A stretch of 64,000 nt of DNA from Silurus meridionalis. Taxonomy: Eukaryota > Chordata > Actinopteri > Siluriformes > Siluridae. The notes under the pieces were generated by a model that was not told where the DNA came from, ran no database searches, and saw only the letters and a program-made list of their open reading frames with translations. A program made the translations under genes and the position numbers. Numbering within the stretch: the stretch's first letter is position 1; each line of letters begins with the position of its first letter. Of this stretch, positions 46,761 through 60,706 are shown piece by piece. Where the stretch lies: assembly GCF_014805685.1 (NCBI RefSeq), contig NC_060884.1:19915356-19979355 (forward strand), in the 5' to 3' direction.

Positions 46761-47288
46761 TAGGCCCCGCCCCCTTTCACAAACCGACGAATCAGAGGCC
46801 AAGGAAGGTGTTCGGTGGAAAACAACCGAGAGAGCAGCAGGCAAACAAAGGAGGCAGAAAGAGGAAGAGTGGGGGAGGAGAGGAAGAGGAAGAGAAAGCA
46901 GTATAGAAACTGTGCGAGGAGACTCAGCTACTCAGCTGTTTTTTTGGTGGAACCAGTGGCTATTTAAACGTGAAGCTGCTACAACACTGGTAGATGAACC
47001 AAAAAAAAAAAAAAAAAAAAAGAAAGATCAGCCGAGGAAAAAAAAAAACACAATTATTCGGGTTTTTTTTCAGGTACCTACAGGGCCGGTGGCAAAAAAT
47101 TAAATAATATTAATAACATAAAATGTTTGTTTGTGTTTTATGTTAATGTATGGACAGGGTTTATGTCCACTTATTGTCCCATTAAAAGGAAGGGGCGACT
47201 ACAAAGTTTTTCTGCCCCAAATCCTCTGGGCAGCTAGTAAATGCTTTTATAAATATTATAATAATTAAGCACCCCCAAAAACAAAACA

Positions 47289-47291
47289 AAA

Positions 47292-47335
<44 letters not shown>
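47289..47335. repeat. (CA)n microsatellite
   Basis: About 22 CA units, with an A-run at 47000-47022 nearby. Confidence 0.9.
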
Positions 47336-47337
<2 letters not shown>

Positions 47338-47389
47338 TAAAAAAAAACAGTCTCTCGCACACGCACACAGTCTATTAATGGAAAGAGAC

Positions 47390-47720
47390 CACCATATTTG
47401 GGTGGTGTACCATCCGAAACACATCAGTGGCAGTATTGAACAATAGCAGGATAGTCATGTGTGTTGTGCTGATGTGGGTGTATCAACCAAAGCAACACTG
47501 CTAGTTGGTGCAAATGAACGAACATACATTACTTTCTAGCACTTTGAGCATTGAGCACATTTTTCTGAGTGTGTGTATGCATGTGTAATTACCTGTATGT
47601 CAGTGTGTAGCCACATAACACTTGGCACTCAGCAATGTCACTCAGCAATGACAATAAGGTGTTAAAAAGAAATGCTAGCAATGTCAACAATGTCACTGCC
47701 ATGTTGGTGTTACTACAGTC
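47390..47720. repeat. Fish interspersed repeat fragment
   Basis: The text CCATATTTGGGTGGTGTACC, ATGTGTGTTGTGCTGATG and CAATGTCACTGCCATGTTGG resembles a widespread non-coding fish repeat. A weaker fragment is at about 11560-11640. Boundaries are unclear. Confidence 0.35.
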
Positions 47721-49059
47721 CAGGGAATAAATCACCTCTAAAACAACACCTAAAATGGTCTTAAGGTGGTCCAGCTATGTCAAGGTATTGGGTTTGGGGC
47801 AGACGAGTGTTTAAATTATAGTTAAAGTTAAAAAGAGAAGCAGATGTATGTAGTCGAAGTCTATATCTTTTTAGCTGCAAAATAAATTTGTTGCAAATGC
47901 TACTGTTTTAAGCAGGTGTGCAAAGCAGGCAGCTTGACTTTAATCTCTTTAATCCCAAAAACTGGAATTCACCAGTGGAGAAATGGGCTATGGGACACAA
48001 AAGAGAGGTACTACAGTACACATCAGAGAGCAGCTAAACCTAAACCTTCAATGAACGTCTGACAATGCAGATACTTGGTGCAGACTATTGTGATGTTCTG
48101 AAAATGCTTTTTTTTTTAAATCAATATGTCACAATCAGTTAGTAAAAAACTGCATTGTGCCCTTGCTTTTGGTACAGCATAATGCAAAGCCACACAGTCT
48201 TATTCATATCAGTGTCACATTATATTTCATATTCTCTCTGTAAAATTCTATATTTTTAGGTTTAACTTGTGCCATATTGAGATGTGGTTAGATCCTATCG
48301 TAATGAAATGAAACTAACCAGAAACACAATAACGTAATAAAATTGTTCAATCTGATGATTATTTAAACCTGGATACAGATAGCATGTTAACTAAACTTAT
48401 TAATATGTACCTAATCACAAAATTAATATTCATTAAGTAAACCCAAAAAGCACTTTTAGTTTTTGGGTCGAGTTTTTTATTTGAGTTACGTAGTAATCGG
48501 TAATTAGAAAGCTTTTGGACTGTGACCAACATTGCAGCAGGTGTTTTTGGTTACTAAAGGAGGGGGAGCACACAACTTGCTTGATGACGTGTTTCTAGTT
48601 CTTGTCAGGCTTTTAGAAAGCAAAATGAGTCCTGCCAGGCTGCATCTATTAGTTCAATCCTGACTTGAGTACATTATGATCTAGCTATGGAGGGAGACAG
48701 ACAGAGTAGGACAACCACTGGCCTGGAAACCCAATAAAACCCAATATAAAGGTCAAGTCAGCACATAAGGAATGAGTAATATTTAGCATGTGACACAGTG
48801 GTTCTTAAAGTCCCAACTAGAACTATATTACAGATGGAAGTCCAGTGACAGAAACATATGTTTTTCTAATGAGCTCTCACAGGTCTCCAATATATAAATG
48901 AAAAAAAACCCAGATTGCATTAACCTGCACACCCTTTCATATTAGGGCCTCTAACTATCATTAGAGTTAACCAGTCACATTTAAAACTAGGCCTGTAGGT
49001 AAATGGCATAGACCTGCCATCAGTTAAAGTAATTGTGATTAAAAACAGATTAAAGTCAG

Positions 49060-50060
49060 TTGTTGCTGTAGTATTTTCTTAAATTTTTTGGGTTGAATTC
49101 CACTAAGAGCCATGGGCCACAAAAAGTTGCCAAAAAAACTTAATCGTTGAAAGGTACCAATCAGGAAACGGATATAAAAAATATCCAAGACACTAAATGT
49201 ACCATGGAACACTGTCAAAACCATTATTAATAAGTGGAGAAACTGTGCACCACAGAGATTTTGCTCAGGATGACTCTCCAAAGTTGATAATAGGAGGAGG
49301 AGAAAATATTTTCAGGGAGGCCAACAGCTACACTGAAGAAACTACAGGAATTTCTGGCAGGTACTGGTAAATCCTTGCATATGACTACCATCTTCTGTAT
49401 TCTGCATAATCCACGGCTGTGAGATAGGATGGCAAGATGGAAGAATATGGAAGCTCATCTGAATTCCCCCAGACCATGTGGGAAGTTGAAGTTTTTGACC
49501 ATAATTCTAAAAGTATGTTTGGTGCAAAGCCAATACGGATCATCATCCAAGGAACACCATACTGACAGTGAAGCATTGTGGGGGTAGCATTATGCTTTGG
49601 GGCTGCTTATCTTCAGCTGAGCCAGGGGCACTTATCAAGATAGATTGGAAAATGAATAGCTCTAAATACCAAGATATTTTGGTACAAAACCTTCTGTCCT
49701 CTGTCAGAAATGTGAAAATTGAGAGGCATTTCACATTGCAACATGACAATGACCCAAAACACACTTCAACAAAGGCGACTTTAAAAAAGGATAATCAGTA
49801 CTGGAATGGACAAGCAAGAGCCCAGACTTCAATTCCATTGAAAAACTATGAAATTACCTAAAAAGAGCCATACACAAGGAGATCACTAAATTTCAAGTTT
49901 ATATGTGTGAAGTTTATAGTCTTATTCACACAAGAGTCATGATGCCATAATAAAGGCCAAAGTTGCTTTCACAAAGTATTAGTCGAGAAAGATGTTCATA
50001 CTTATGCAATCAAGCTGTGGTATTTTTTATATAGAACATTCCCAATAATTAAATAAAATT
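49060..50060 (+). pseudogene. Tc1-like transposase pseudogene
   Basis: Plus-strand fragments give MGHKKLPKKL near the start and a helix-turn-helix part VPWNTVKTIINKW. The DDE part is VKHCGGSIMLWGCLSSAEPG then LQHDNDPKHTSTKATLKK (second aspartate). Several stops and a frameshift after the last block remove the third acidic region. Clear inverted ends were not found. Confidence 0.8.
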
Positions 50061-51799
50061 TTTTTTTCACTGGATTTCTTTTTGGTGCAATATTAATTTA
50101 AAGATGTAACAAGTAACAAATATATTATATATAAAATAAAGATTTAACTGGTGTAACTTTTTGTAAATAAAAAATATAACGTATAATTTTTTTTGCATGT
50201 TTTTTTAAACAATTTTTTTTTATTTTATCTCTATTTTTATTGTGTAATTGATTTTTATTTTCAGCTCACTTCTTTTGCAGTGGTGCATTTGTTTTACACA
50301 CAAAACGTATTCCTGATAGCAAAACAGTTTAACAACCACTGGTGTATACTATTCCATTGTTTCTCATGTGTAAACTGTACACACGCAGTACATTAATGGT
50401 ACCTATATTTGTATTTTTCCGTTCATCTCCTGTGCGTTGCATGGCTTTGTGTATGGTACAATGTGTTTGATTTGTGTTGAGGGGTTTGCATGCACAAAGT
50501 GTACAACAGACTTCACACATCCAACTTGCTTTTTTTAGGTGAGCCTACAAGAACCAGTCTGGAATTTGCATTCCTGTCTTTAATGTCATCATCAATGGAA
50601 GGCTTTGGGTATAAAGTTCACAGGTAACCCTCAGCACATCACTTAACACAATAGGACTTAAGTTCATTTCAGTAAAAAAATGTTTTTGTTGTTTGCAAAT
50701 ATGAAAGTGTTGACTGATTTGAAAACCCTGAAGAGCAAGTAAAGTCAGAGGGAAAAAAAGCACTCTGAGAATGCAAAAAAAAAAAAAAAAAAAAGAATGG
50801 CATTTTCTTTAAATTTGAACTTAACACAGAAAATATATAAAAATACACCAAGTAGGTTTGTGACAAACACATGCACATACATCCATAAGCTGTAAAGCTA
50901 CAGCCAATGAGATCATACTCTAAATGCAGATTATATTGATACCTGTTAAATAAGCATGCCAACCTATGACCAAACACCGCTTAAATCCAGCCCCAGTTGG
51001 GCAGTCGTGGTGGAAAACAGTGGGGCACACTGAACCTCCTGATCAGACAGCTCAAAGCAAATCTCCATCAGATTACTGAGTAATACCTGGGCTAAGAATA
51101 CCACCTACAGTCAGGCATTCAGTCTAATAATACACCATCATACCTGGCATGTCAATCATGTACTAAAGCTCATACATAGATGGCATACATTTGGAATCTG
51201 GGTATTAACACAACTAAACACAACACCCTGTAAATTAACTGAATTATAAAACTACAGTGTTCAACCATTAAACAAAATTTCATCATCTGTGAAACTGTCA
51301 AAGGTTTTGTATACACCCCTAAAACGAAAAAACCCTATATTTATTGTGCATTTATTTGCCTTTTTAGAAATTGTTGTTCAACACAAATGTGATTTTATCA
51401 AGCTTAGCTATGCATGAACCATGACAAGCACTGATCCTTCCAACCCTTGTGTGTGCTGTCTTTCAGTAGTATAGATTTAGTGTCGCATCGAAATGATTAA
51501 CCTGTTGTATATTTCAGCTCTGAGGTCCTGGAAGGCAATATATTTTAACCTCTGATTCTTGATATCTTGATATTCTTGTGAGGAGAACACTGATATAATT
51601 ATTAATGCAGATGTGTGCACCTAAATCTAACCCTAATATGTACCCAAATAAACAATATAATTTTTGCTTGGTTTTTTTTTAAGAAGAAGAAGAAAAGGAA
51701 GCATTTTCCTCATATGGCCAGTGTAATGTCCTTGTAAGGTCAAAATTGTCAAAGATTTGTGCCTAAACAAGATATAAAAAAACTCGTTTTTTTCTTGCT

Positions 51800-51852
51800 T
51801 TCTTTCTCTCTCTCTCTCTCTCTCTCTTCCTTTCTCTCTCTTTCTTTCTCTA
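51800..51852. repeat. (CT)n-rich pyrimidine tract
   Basis: Imperfect CT and TTTC units on the plus strand. Confidence 0.85.
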
Positions 51853-52079
51853 AAAGTACTCCATTACCTGATGTGTACAGCACCTGCCACAACACCCATA
51901 ATATAAAAACACTCCATCATATAAACCCACACACACCCATTAAAGAAATGCCAACAGGCGTGACCTACTCAGGGTGAAAAAAGTACTCATTTTGGCAAAG
52001 AGTTGATTAAGGGATGGTCATTTCTGTGATTCATCCACATAAATCAGAATTAGAAAAAGTCTTTACAGTATTTAAATAC

Positions 52080-52976
<897 letters not shown>

Positions 52977-53099
52977 TATTTGTATCTGAGTTAAATAAAT
53001 AAAGCTGGAGCTAAAATTTAAACCTTCATCATAGTTACAGACCTCTTAAATGTGTACAACATATTGTAATTACATAAATCAGTTTCTCACACTCACAAG

Positions 53100-53330
53100 T
53101 GCATGTCAAGTGCAAAGGTGTGTAAATCTGCAATATTAAATTGGCCCTTAGAGAATGTGCGTTTGTGTATGTTTGTGTCTACATGTGTCCTGCAATGGCG
53201 TGGTGTCCAATCCAGAGTGTATTCTTGTCTCAAACTCATTGATACCCAGATATGCTCTGCATCTCTCAAGACCGTGGCCAGGATAAAGAGGTTCAAAGGT
53301 TACTAAAGAATAAAAGAATAAATGCATAGT
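53100..53330 (+). mobile_element. SINE-like repeat fragment
   Basis: GTGTCCTGCAATGGCGTGGT, CCAGAGTGTATTCTTGTCTC and GGCCAGGATAAAGAGGTTCA follow the body of an abundant fish retroposon. The promoter end is missing. Confidence 0.5.
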
Positions 53331-54544
53331 ATGTTTTGTCAATACAGCTCCTTTTTTCAGTATTTTCTCTAATGCTATGCATCCAGAACAAGCACTGCCT
53401 ATGGTAGAAGTCCTAAATAATAGTCTAAGAGAAGCTTTCTAATTTGAGAGGAAACATGATTGACAGTTAAACAGCAGAACAATAAACATAAATTCAAAAT
53501 AGTAAAAAAAAGAAAAAGAAAGAAAAAGATATCTGATCAATATATTTTTATTGTAAAACCAATGTTGTAATTTGAGTTTTGAGCAACATAAAATGCTGCT
53601 TATGAAATAACTAAAAGTATGAAGGCAAATGTATTTGCCAACCCCAGATTATTCAACTTTTACACACATATGTAGCTGCATAAGCACAGAAATAACCCCA
53701 CATAGGAACCTGCACATGCATCTGTACTATTCATTTCAAGAACTTGGTACCATATTTAATATTTCACACACTGTTGTGCTCTCTCAAGCCTTTCATCCTT
53801 CAAGTTTAGAGGAGCATGTGAGCTCCATTTACCAGCTGCTAGCTAAAAACCAGAGCCTGTCTGTCAGCCCACTCTGCTCTTTCTGCCTCGCTTCCAAGAA
53901 CATACTGAACAGAACTTGTTCTGGGTAAGGGGCCAGAGTATGGCTCTCAATACATAGCTTTCTGAGGCCTATTGTTTCACTATCAAGCAGACACACACAG
54001 AAGGTTGTCTCAGGAAGGCTGCCTGAGGAATTCCTTGCCGGAGGAGTGTATTCATCTCAGCATAGTGAGTGGGAGCGTGTGTTTCTGTGAGAGTGGGCCT
54101 TAAAGTATGCAGTGGATGGTACAGAAAAGGATCTTATGAATGTATTTTCTTTCTTCTCGTTTTAGTCACATGAGTCTCTCACAATCGAACACACGTGTAT
54201 GCACGTCATTCCTCTAACTTCAACCTTTCCAACCCCTTTTTTTTTTCACTGACAGTATGTTGTTAACATAATGCTATAAACAAACAGAACCGGACTCAGG
54301 TTTACTGGGGTGTGTCCTCTAATAGGAACTTTTATAAAAAGACTGACAGTAATGAACCACCCAAACCTGTGATGTTTGAACAGGCTGATGTGATTTAAAT
54401 ACGCAGTAACATGAATTTAAAACTCTTTGTCAATGATTTGCCCACTAAGTAAACAGAGTACTGTATTAGACACTGTGGTGTTTGTGTGTGAAATCTGTTC
54501 AATATTGTGGCATACAGAGTCACCTCAACAAGCAGATGCAACTG

Positions 54545-54712
54545 TCATTAAATTTTATGCATTTGGCAGCCCTTACCATTTATCCAAATGAGCAATTGAG
54601 GGTTGCGGGCATTGTTCAAGGGCCCAGCAGGGGATTCAGGGTGGTGCTGGCTTTTGAACTCATGACCTTCTCATCAGAAGTCAAACACTTATACACTAAG
54701 CAACCTCTTATT
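54545..54712 (-). mobile_element. tRNA-derived SINE
   Basis: On the minus strand it begins like a tRNA (GGTTGCTTAGTGTATAAGTG, A-box region), then GAAGGTCATGAGTTCAAAAG (B-box region). It continues with GGGCCCTTGAACAATGCCC and TCAATTGCTCATTTGGATAA, the body of a common teleost SINE. Confidence 0.7.
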
Positions 54713-54814
54713 GTCCAGTAATGGCAGCTCAATTTGAACGGTTAATATATTTACATAAGCAACAAATCCATAAAAACGTATTAACACCCCCCACCCCAAA
54801 AAAAAAAAAAACAA

Positions 54815-55150
54815 CCCAGGAAGATGTAATGGCACAGCAGGTAGCATTGTCACCTCACTGCTTATGGGTGTTTGTCTTAATTCTGAACTCAAGTTACTGT
54901 ACATGATTTCAGTATATGTATATGAGTTTTCTTTAGGTTTTTGTTTTCTCATATTTCTTGAAACATATCAGTAGGTGGGTTAATTTGCACCATTTATATA
55001 AATAAGCATGTGAATTTGTGTGTGCCTGGCATCATATCCAGGTTATATTTCTTTCTCATTCTGAGTATGCATAGGCTCCAGATCAAATGCAACTTTAGCC
55101 AGGACATAATGGTTACTTAAAATGTATAAATGTATGAATGGGTCAATTAT
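54815..55150 (+). mobile_element. SINE-like repeat, second family
   Basis: Begins ATGGCACAGCAGGTAGCATTGTC-like text at the promoter end. It continues GGGTTAATTTGCACCATTTA, CCTGGCATCATATCCAGG and ATAGGCTCCAGATC, and ends in an AATGTATAAATGTATG tail. It is the same family as 53100-53330 but more complete. Confidence 0.6.
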
Positions 55151-57894
55151 TTAAGTTATGAAAAAAACACTTTTGCTATGGGCAAAGACCGAAATGCACC
55201 TTTGCAGGTATTTTGTTAGCCAACCACAAACAAGTTTACATGTTTACCTAAAACTTTTCTTTCATTACATTTCATTAATATATTGTATATTGTATAAATG
55301 ATGCATAGTCTAAAAGTCATTCATGTCTAAAATCTACAGTGTGATACAGCCAACCCAAGCTGTATTACCACTAAAATGTCTGCATATCTGCACTGTAATA
55401 GATGTACAAATAATCTAAACTTTACATTAAGAACAAAGATCTAGTGTGACTTGGTGTACATTTTCTTAAAAATAATCAAAATATCACCATGTAAACATCT
55501 ATGCATTCCCATCTCCTGTATGTGATGTATCTGGGTATCTGTGTCGGGCATGTTAAAGTATTACTACATCTCTTCCCTCATTACAAGTAGCATATTATGG
55601 ATGATAGTAATGAGGTTAATTTATTTTAAAATTTCAAAATGATTGGAATTCATTATGAATGTAAATTGTAATTAAAGTTCTGATTAAAGAACCCAGGGTA
55701 AAGGGAATTTATCAATACTACTGTATTGATGAAACAGCCTAAAGCAATGCAGATACCATAGTTTGAGTTTTGTTGTTGCCTTAAAATAAATATCAACTAT
55801 ATACATTTTCTTCTTGCTGATGTCTTTGATGGGTGTGCCAGATATCTAGTTCCATTAACTCCCATGATTACCAAAATAAAATAAATAAATAAAACCCAGC
55901 GCACTTCGGAACACCCAGCCAACCAGTTAGTCAAGCACATAGCAAGTGTGTCATTTATGAAACAAATTAATATGAGCTATAATATACAGGCCTGGATGAC
56001 TTATCACCCAGAGAGTACACACAGAAGCTATGCCAAAAAGAGAGAGACAGTGTCAGTGAAAGGAATGTTGTGACATGGCCTCAAATGCTGTGAGAAAGAG
56101 ATAGCACTGTAAGGACTTAGGAGCAGACGAATTGCAATGCGAGCCTCCCTTTAACAGAAACGTGATCATAATGAAATAGGCCAGGTGAGCCGTTGCAGTA
56201 CAGCAGGCTTGGAATTTGTCAACTTACCTGTGGTGCAAGTGACTACCAACCAGCATATACGTCAGTACACATGCACACTGATGCTATCTCTATCATTCTC
56301 AAGTGTGTGTTTTTGTGTATGCATATAGTACATGCAGGTCTAAGAGTATTGTGTCATGGCCTGTTCAGTATCAACACCATCCACACTGCTGAAAACATGA
56401 TGCTGTCTGACTCAGTGTGTATTATGTTTTGTTATTTCATATTTAATTTCACATGCAGCAAATGTATTACACTGACCTGATTTAACTATCTCAAAGCGAT
56501 TTGATGAAGACTTAACTCTGGATGCTGGTGTGATGCTGAAAGAGAGAACATAGAGAACTTCACTTGTTGTTTCTACGTATTTGTCAATTTTTTAAGAAGC
56601 ATATTAAAGAGTTCTATGAGGTGGTGCTAGGAAAGTACTCTACCATTTTCAATTAAGCCCCGACTTTAAGGACATTGTGATCCATCTACATGATGAGAAG
56701 TACCGAACATGAAGACTAATGGCCTAGTAACCTAATATGTACAAAAGCCAAGTCTGGAGCTCGGGAAGAGGATGGATTATGACTTAGAGTAAAATAGTAG
56801 TGAGTAGATTGAGGACAAAAATAGTATTTAGATCATATGCATATCTTGCATATGAGTATTAAAATATATTAACTGAATACAAATATTTAGATGTGTTTGC
56901 ATTTGTTTACTCAATGTAAGACCTGAAAATATGCTGTCAAAAAATTGGTAAAATAAACATAGAAATATAGAGGAAAGGAATGTTACCTTATCCACTAGTT
57001 ACATAACCTCTTTTGGTCTTGAATTGCATGCGATTTTGTCTAGCAAACTTTTCACATATCCATAAGCAAATTTGCATTATATAACAAAAAATTCCATCCA
57101 AGACTGAAGCAACATTTGTAGCTAACCTATAATATTAGGCAATGCTTCATATTAGCAATCTATGTTCAAGGATTTCATCACAGATATATAGTGATGTCGT
57201 CAGGCTAGCATCATATTCCTGATAAAATTTTCATGTTCCTGTGCACAGTGTGTCAAGTTGAGGCTCACTACCAGCTGTACTAGTAGATTTTTCTGTTCTG
57301 TATGAGACCTGACTAAGTTTATCCATTTTTATCCAACAGAAAAATTAGCAGAATGTTTTGCCGTTGGTGGTGGTTTAGTGCCTGTTGTTTGTCATCATGT
57401 CATATACTGTCATGCAGGGGTCATCCAGACATGAAGTAATACTTTGTATAAATACATTCAAATTTTTTTATGTGAATGACTTTGGATGGAATGTAATTGG
57501 TACCAAAAAGTGCAGGTTGTGAAGTGTGTGCTGCAAAAATATTTAATGTTGAGCATTCTACACGGAATCTCTAACACACTCAGCTTAGATAGAGAAGTGT
57601 GAGGTTTGCAGTCTATTTGTATATATTCAAACTCCTTGAATCTTTCCACATATTTGTAGTAAGCTGTGGATATTTTCAGCTCCCTCTGCATGACCAATGA
57701 CCTTTTTGTTACATCTCTGTACATCTTGCTACATCTTTGTTACATCTAGTTACCTGGACATTTAGTTTATTTCCTCAATTTAGAAAGCTTTCAGCAGCTT
57801 CAGTTATTTCATGTTCATTTTTTAGTAACGTGTAATGCTGCTTTATGGGATCCTCAAATGTTTGAATGTTTTTTTGCTAAAAAACCCCTCTGAT

Positions 57895-58228
57895 TGATAC
57901 TTTTTCTTTTATCTGGACATGCTATGACAGCTTCTTGGTGTTTTTGATGATGTTTTTTTTATGTTTTCTAAGGTATGTTCTTTTACAACTCTTGGCCTCT
58001 TTCCAAGAACAGGTGTATTTATCATGCGATCATGTGACATTTTAATTACATGGGAATTGACAGGTTGCACCAGAAGTAATTTAGTAATTTAGACTTTTGC
58101 AAAGTGTATTAATCATGTTTTATTCTTTGAAGATTGACATTTGAACTGAATTAAATTAAAAAGCTCCAGTGTGTCACAACAAAAAATGGAAAAGTTAACA
58201 GGAGGTGAATATTAATGCCAGGTGCTGC
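57895..58228 (-). mobile_element. DNA-transposon end fragment
   Basis: CAGCTTCTTGGTGTTTTTGA, GCCTCTTTCCAAGAACAGG, ATCATGTGACATTTTAATTA and GTGTGTCACAACAAAAAATG match remembered text of a repetitive fish element, probably Tc1/mariner. No coding remnant. Confidence 0.4.
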
Positions 58229-60269
58229 AACAGTGTGCCATAATGTTTGTTTCAGGCTTAAATTCTCACCCTGTGCACATATTTACATGTATAATATATG
58301 CCATTATAAGTTTAAAATCTTTGGGGTATATGGGCACCAGAGCAGTTAATCTGTATGCTACAAAAACCGAGCTGAAATATGTAAATGAGTGCATATGAGA
58401 ATGTGTCCATATACTATTGCTGTTAGACGCTTCAAATCTTTTCTCAGTCTCTCTCCTTCTCCCCATGCAACTGTCTGTACATCATTAATCCTTCACAAAA
58501 TATCCAATAGATTTTTTTTAGCATGCCTGAAACTGTGCCCAGACCTGTGTGCTTTAAGATTCATAGCCTTTCTACATAACACTTATTTTATACTACTGTT
58601 TTCACACATTTATACAAAAATAAATGTGTTTTTTCATTAGTGTTTGCATGCAAGCTCTTACCAACCCTAAGTGATATTAACATCTCTCACAGAAAGATGA
58701 GAGCGTATTAAGGTGAAATAAGCTACAACGTATTGGTTGAAAGAGGCAGATGAACACTGAAATTAATTGCTGATGGGTTGTGTATGCTATGTTCTTATTG
58801 GCCAAGACACACCTGAAACTCTGCAGACAGAGCTGCGTCAGTACCAGCTGCAGTGAGCACAATGGAAAAATACAGAGTCATTCTGCTTCAAATCCTGGCT
58901 GGATATAAGGACACACAGAAACAGATAGACCTCAAAAATAAAAAATACTAAATATTTAAGTAAATGCTTTGTTTAGGTCAAAACTGTCACATATATCCCC
59001 CATAAAAGTGTAAAAATCATGGCACACCAATAACTACACATCACACACATACCCACACACAGCTGTGCATACAGTTAAGCTATTTGTATTCTCATTAGCA
59101 TGACTGAGTGGAAATTATTTGTAATTAAAATGCAAATACGTGCTTTACGGCAGTGAATAATAAGCTATTCTAAAATAAGAGAAAAGCGTAATCAGGACAT
59201 ACAATTGAAGTGAGGGTTCATTAGCACACAGCAGAGAGTGAAACCTACACAATGCAACAAGGGAAGAATAAGGCATCGCTGAATACCGTTTATGAATGTT
59301 TTCCATTAGAGAAAAATAATTCAGACCACAAAAGCATAAAAAGAGTACAAACACAATGAGTCCACATGTAGATCAGCTTTGATGTATTTTTGTGCACCAC
59401 CGATCGTTTCTATTTTAAGTACTTTAGCATAAACAATGATACATTGTTCTAATTGAAACATAAGTTTTGCACCGATGGAGAATGAAGCAAAAAGGATGTT
59501 ACATGCCAACCAATACCAAAGGAGAGATTTATAGTGATCTGACAGCATTGACCCAGTTAATGCCCATGAATGAAACTGATTCAGTCTGAGCCTATTAAAG
59601 CATGTCATTCTGCCATAATCCACCCCTGCAGGGTTAATACTGGCTGCCTCTAAAATTAATAACCTAGCAAAAAAACACATTTAAATGGAGAGGAATATAA
59701 AAAAAATTGAAATGGGAAAGAAGTAACATTTATAGGTAAAAGGAAATTAACCAATATAGAAGTTAACCTGCGTATGACAACAAATGGAAGACAGTGGCAA
59801 ACAAATGACAATGTAATAGAAATACCCAAAATATTGGAAAGATTGCAGAAAGAAGGGCTTTTATCCACATTCACAAATAAATCCAAATTATATTTTTAGT
59901 TACTAATGCACATAATCCATGATGATTAGTGTTCTGCATCCTGGGTTTATACAGGGGATGTTACCACCCACAGATGCCTTTTTATACACTAAGTTGCTTG
60001 TTAACATTTTGGATAGAAACGTGAAAGTTTCCAGTAAGACATGCCAAAATGCATGACTAGCCAGGTTTATTATTTTTTTTTTTTATCAAATTCACAAGTT
60101 GCTATGACGACCATATCCAAAGGCTATCTCATGTTAGGGAAGCTCAGATGGAGGAAATAGCAGTCTACATTCAAATTGATATCAATACAATGCAGGTAAG
60201 CTTCTTAGCAGAAGTTGTCATGCAGGGATTGTTCATTTGTAAAGTGTCATTTGGTATTTATTTATTTTC

Positions 60270-60706
60270 CATTATATAGGCAAATGGTTTTTCCACACCT
60301 GATGAACATGCGGGTCTTTCCCAAGCCACTGCCACAAAAAATGCCATTGTATGCTGTAGCTTTACAATTTCCCCTTTACTTGCATTTAAAAGTTGCAAAC
60401 CTGTTCCAACATTATTATGCTCATGTCGACAAAGAAGACATGGCTTGTCCTCAACCATGCTGTAAACCTTGGGAGGAATTAGAATGCCATCTGCATCCCA
60501 GCCCTCCTTACCCAAAATCAGTGCTTAACCTCACTAATACCCTTGTGGCTGAGTGCACAAAATTCCCTACAACTATGTTCCAAAATTCAGTGGAAGCCGT
60601 CCCAGAGGAAATGTTATTATAACAGCAAATGGAGGGAAAATATCTGGAATGGGATGGGATGTTCAACAAGCACATAAACGAGTGACAAACTTTCGGCCAT
60701 ATAGGT
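60270..60706 (+). mobile_element. Tc1-derived MITE, copy 2
   Basis: About 437 bp with degenerate inverted ends (ATTATATAGGCAAATGGTTT on the left, TTTCGGCCATATAG on the right). It holds the same internal blocks as 11681-12115 in the opposite orientation. Example blocks are TCAGTGCTTAACCTCACTAA and GGATGTTCAACAAGCACATA. The block order is that of a deleted transposase gene tail, so it derives from an autonomous Tc1-like parent. Confidence 0.7.

Noticed and set aside
60215..60622. 135-residue plus-strand frame as a possible novel gene
   Set aside because: It overlaps the Tc1-derived MITE at 60270-60706 and translates its decayed transposase remnant.
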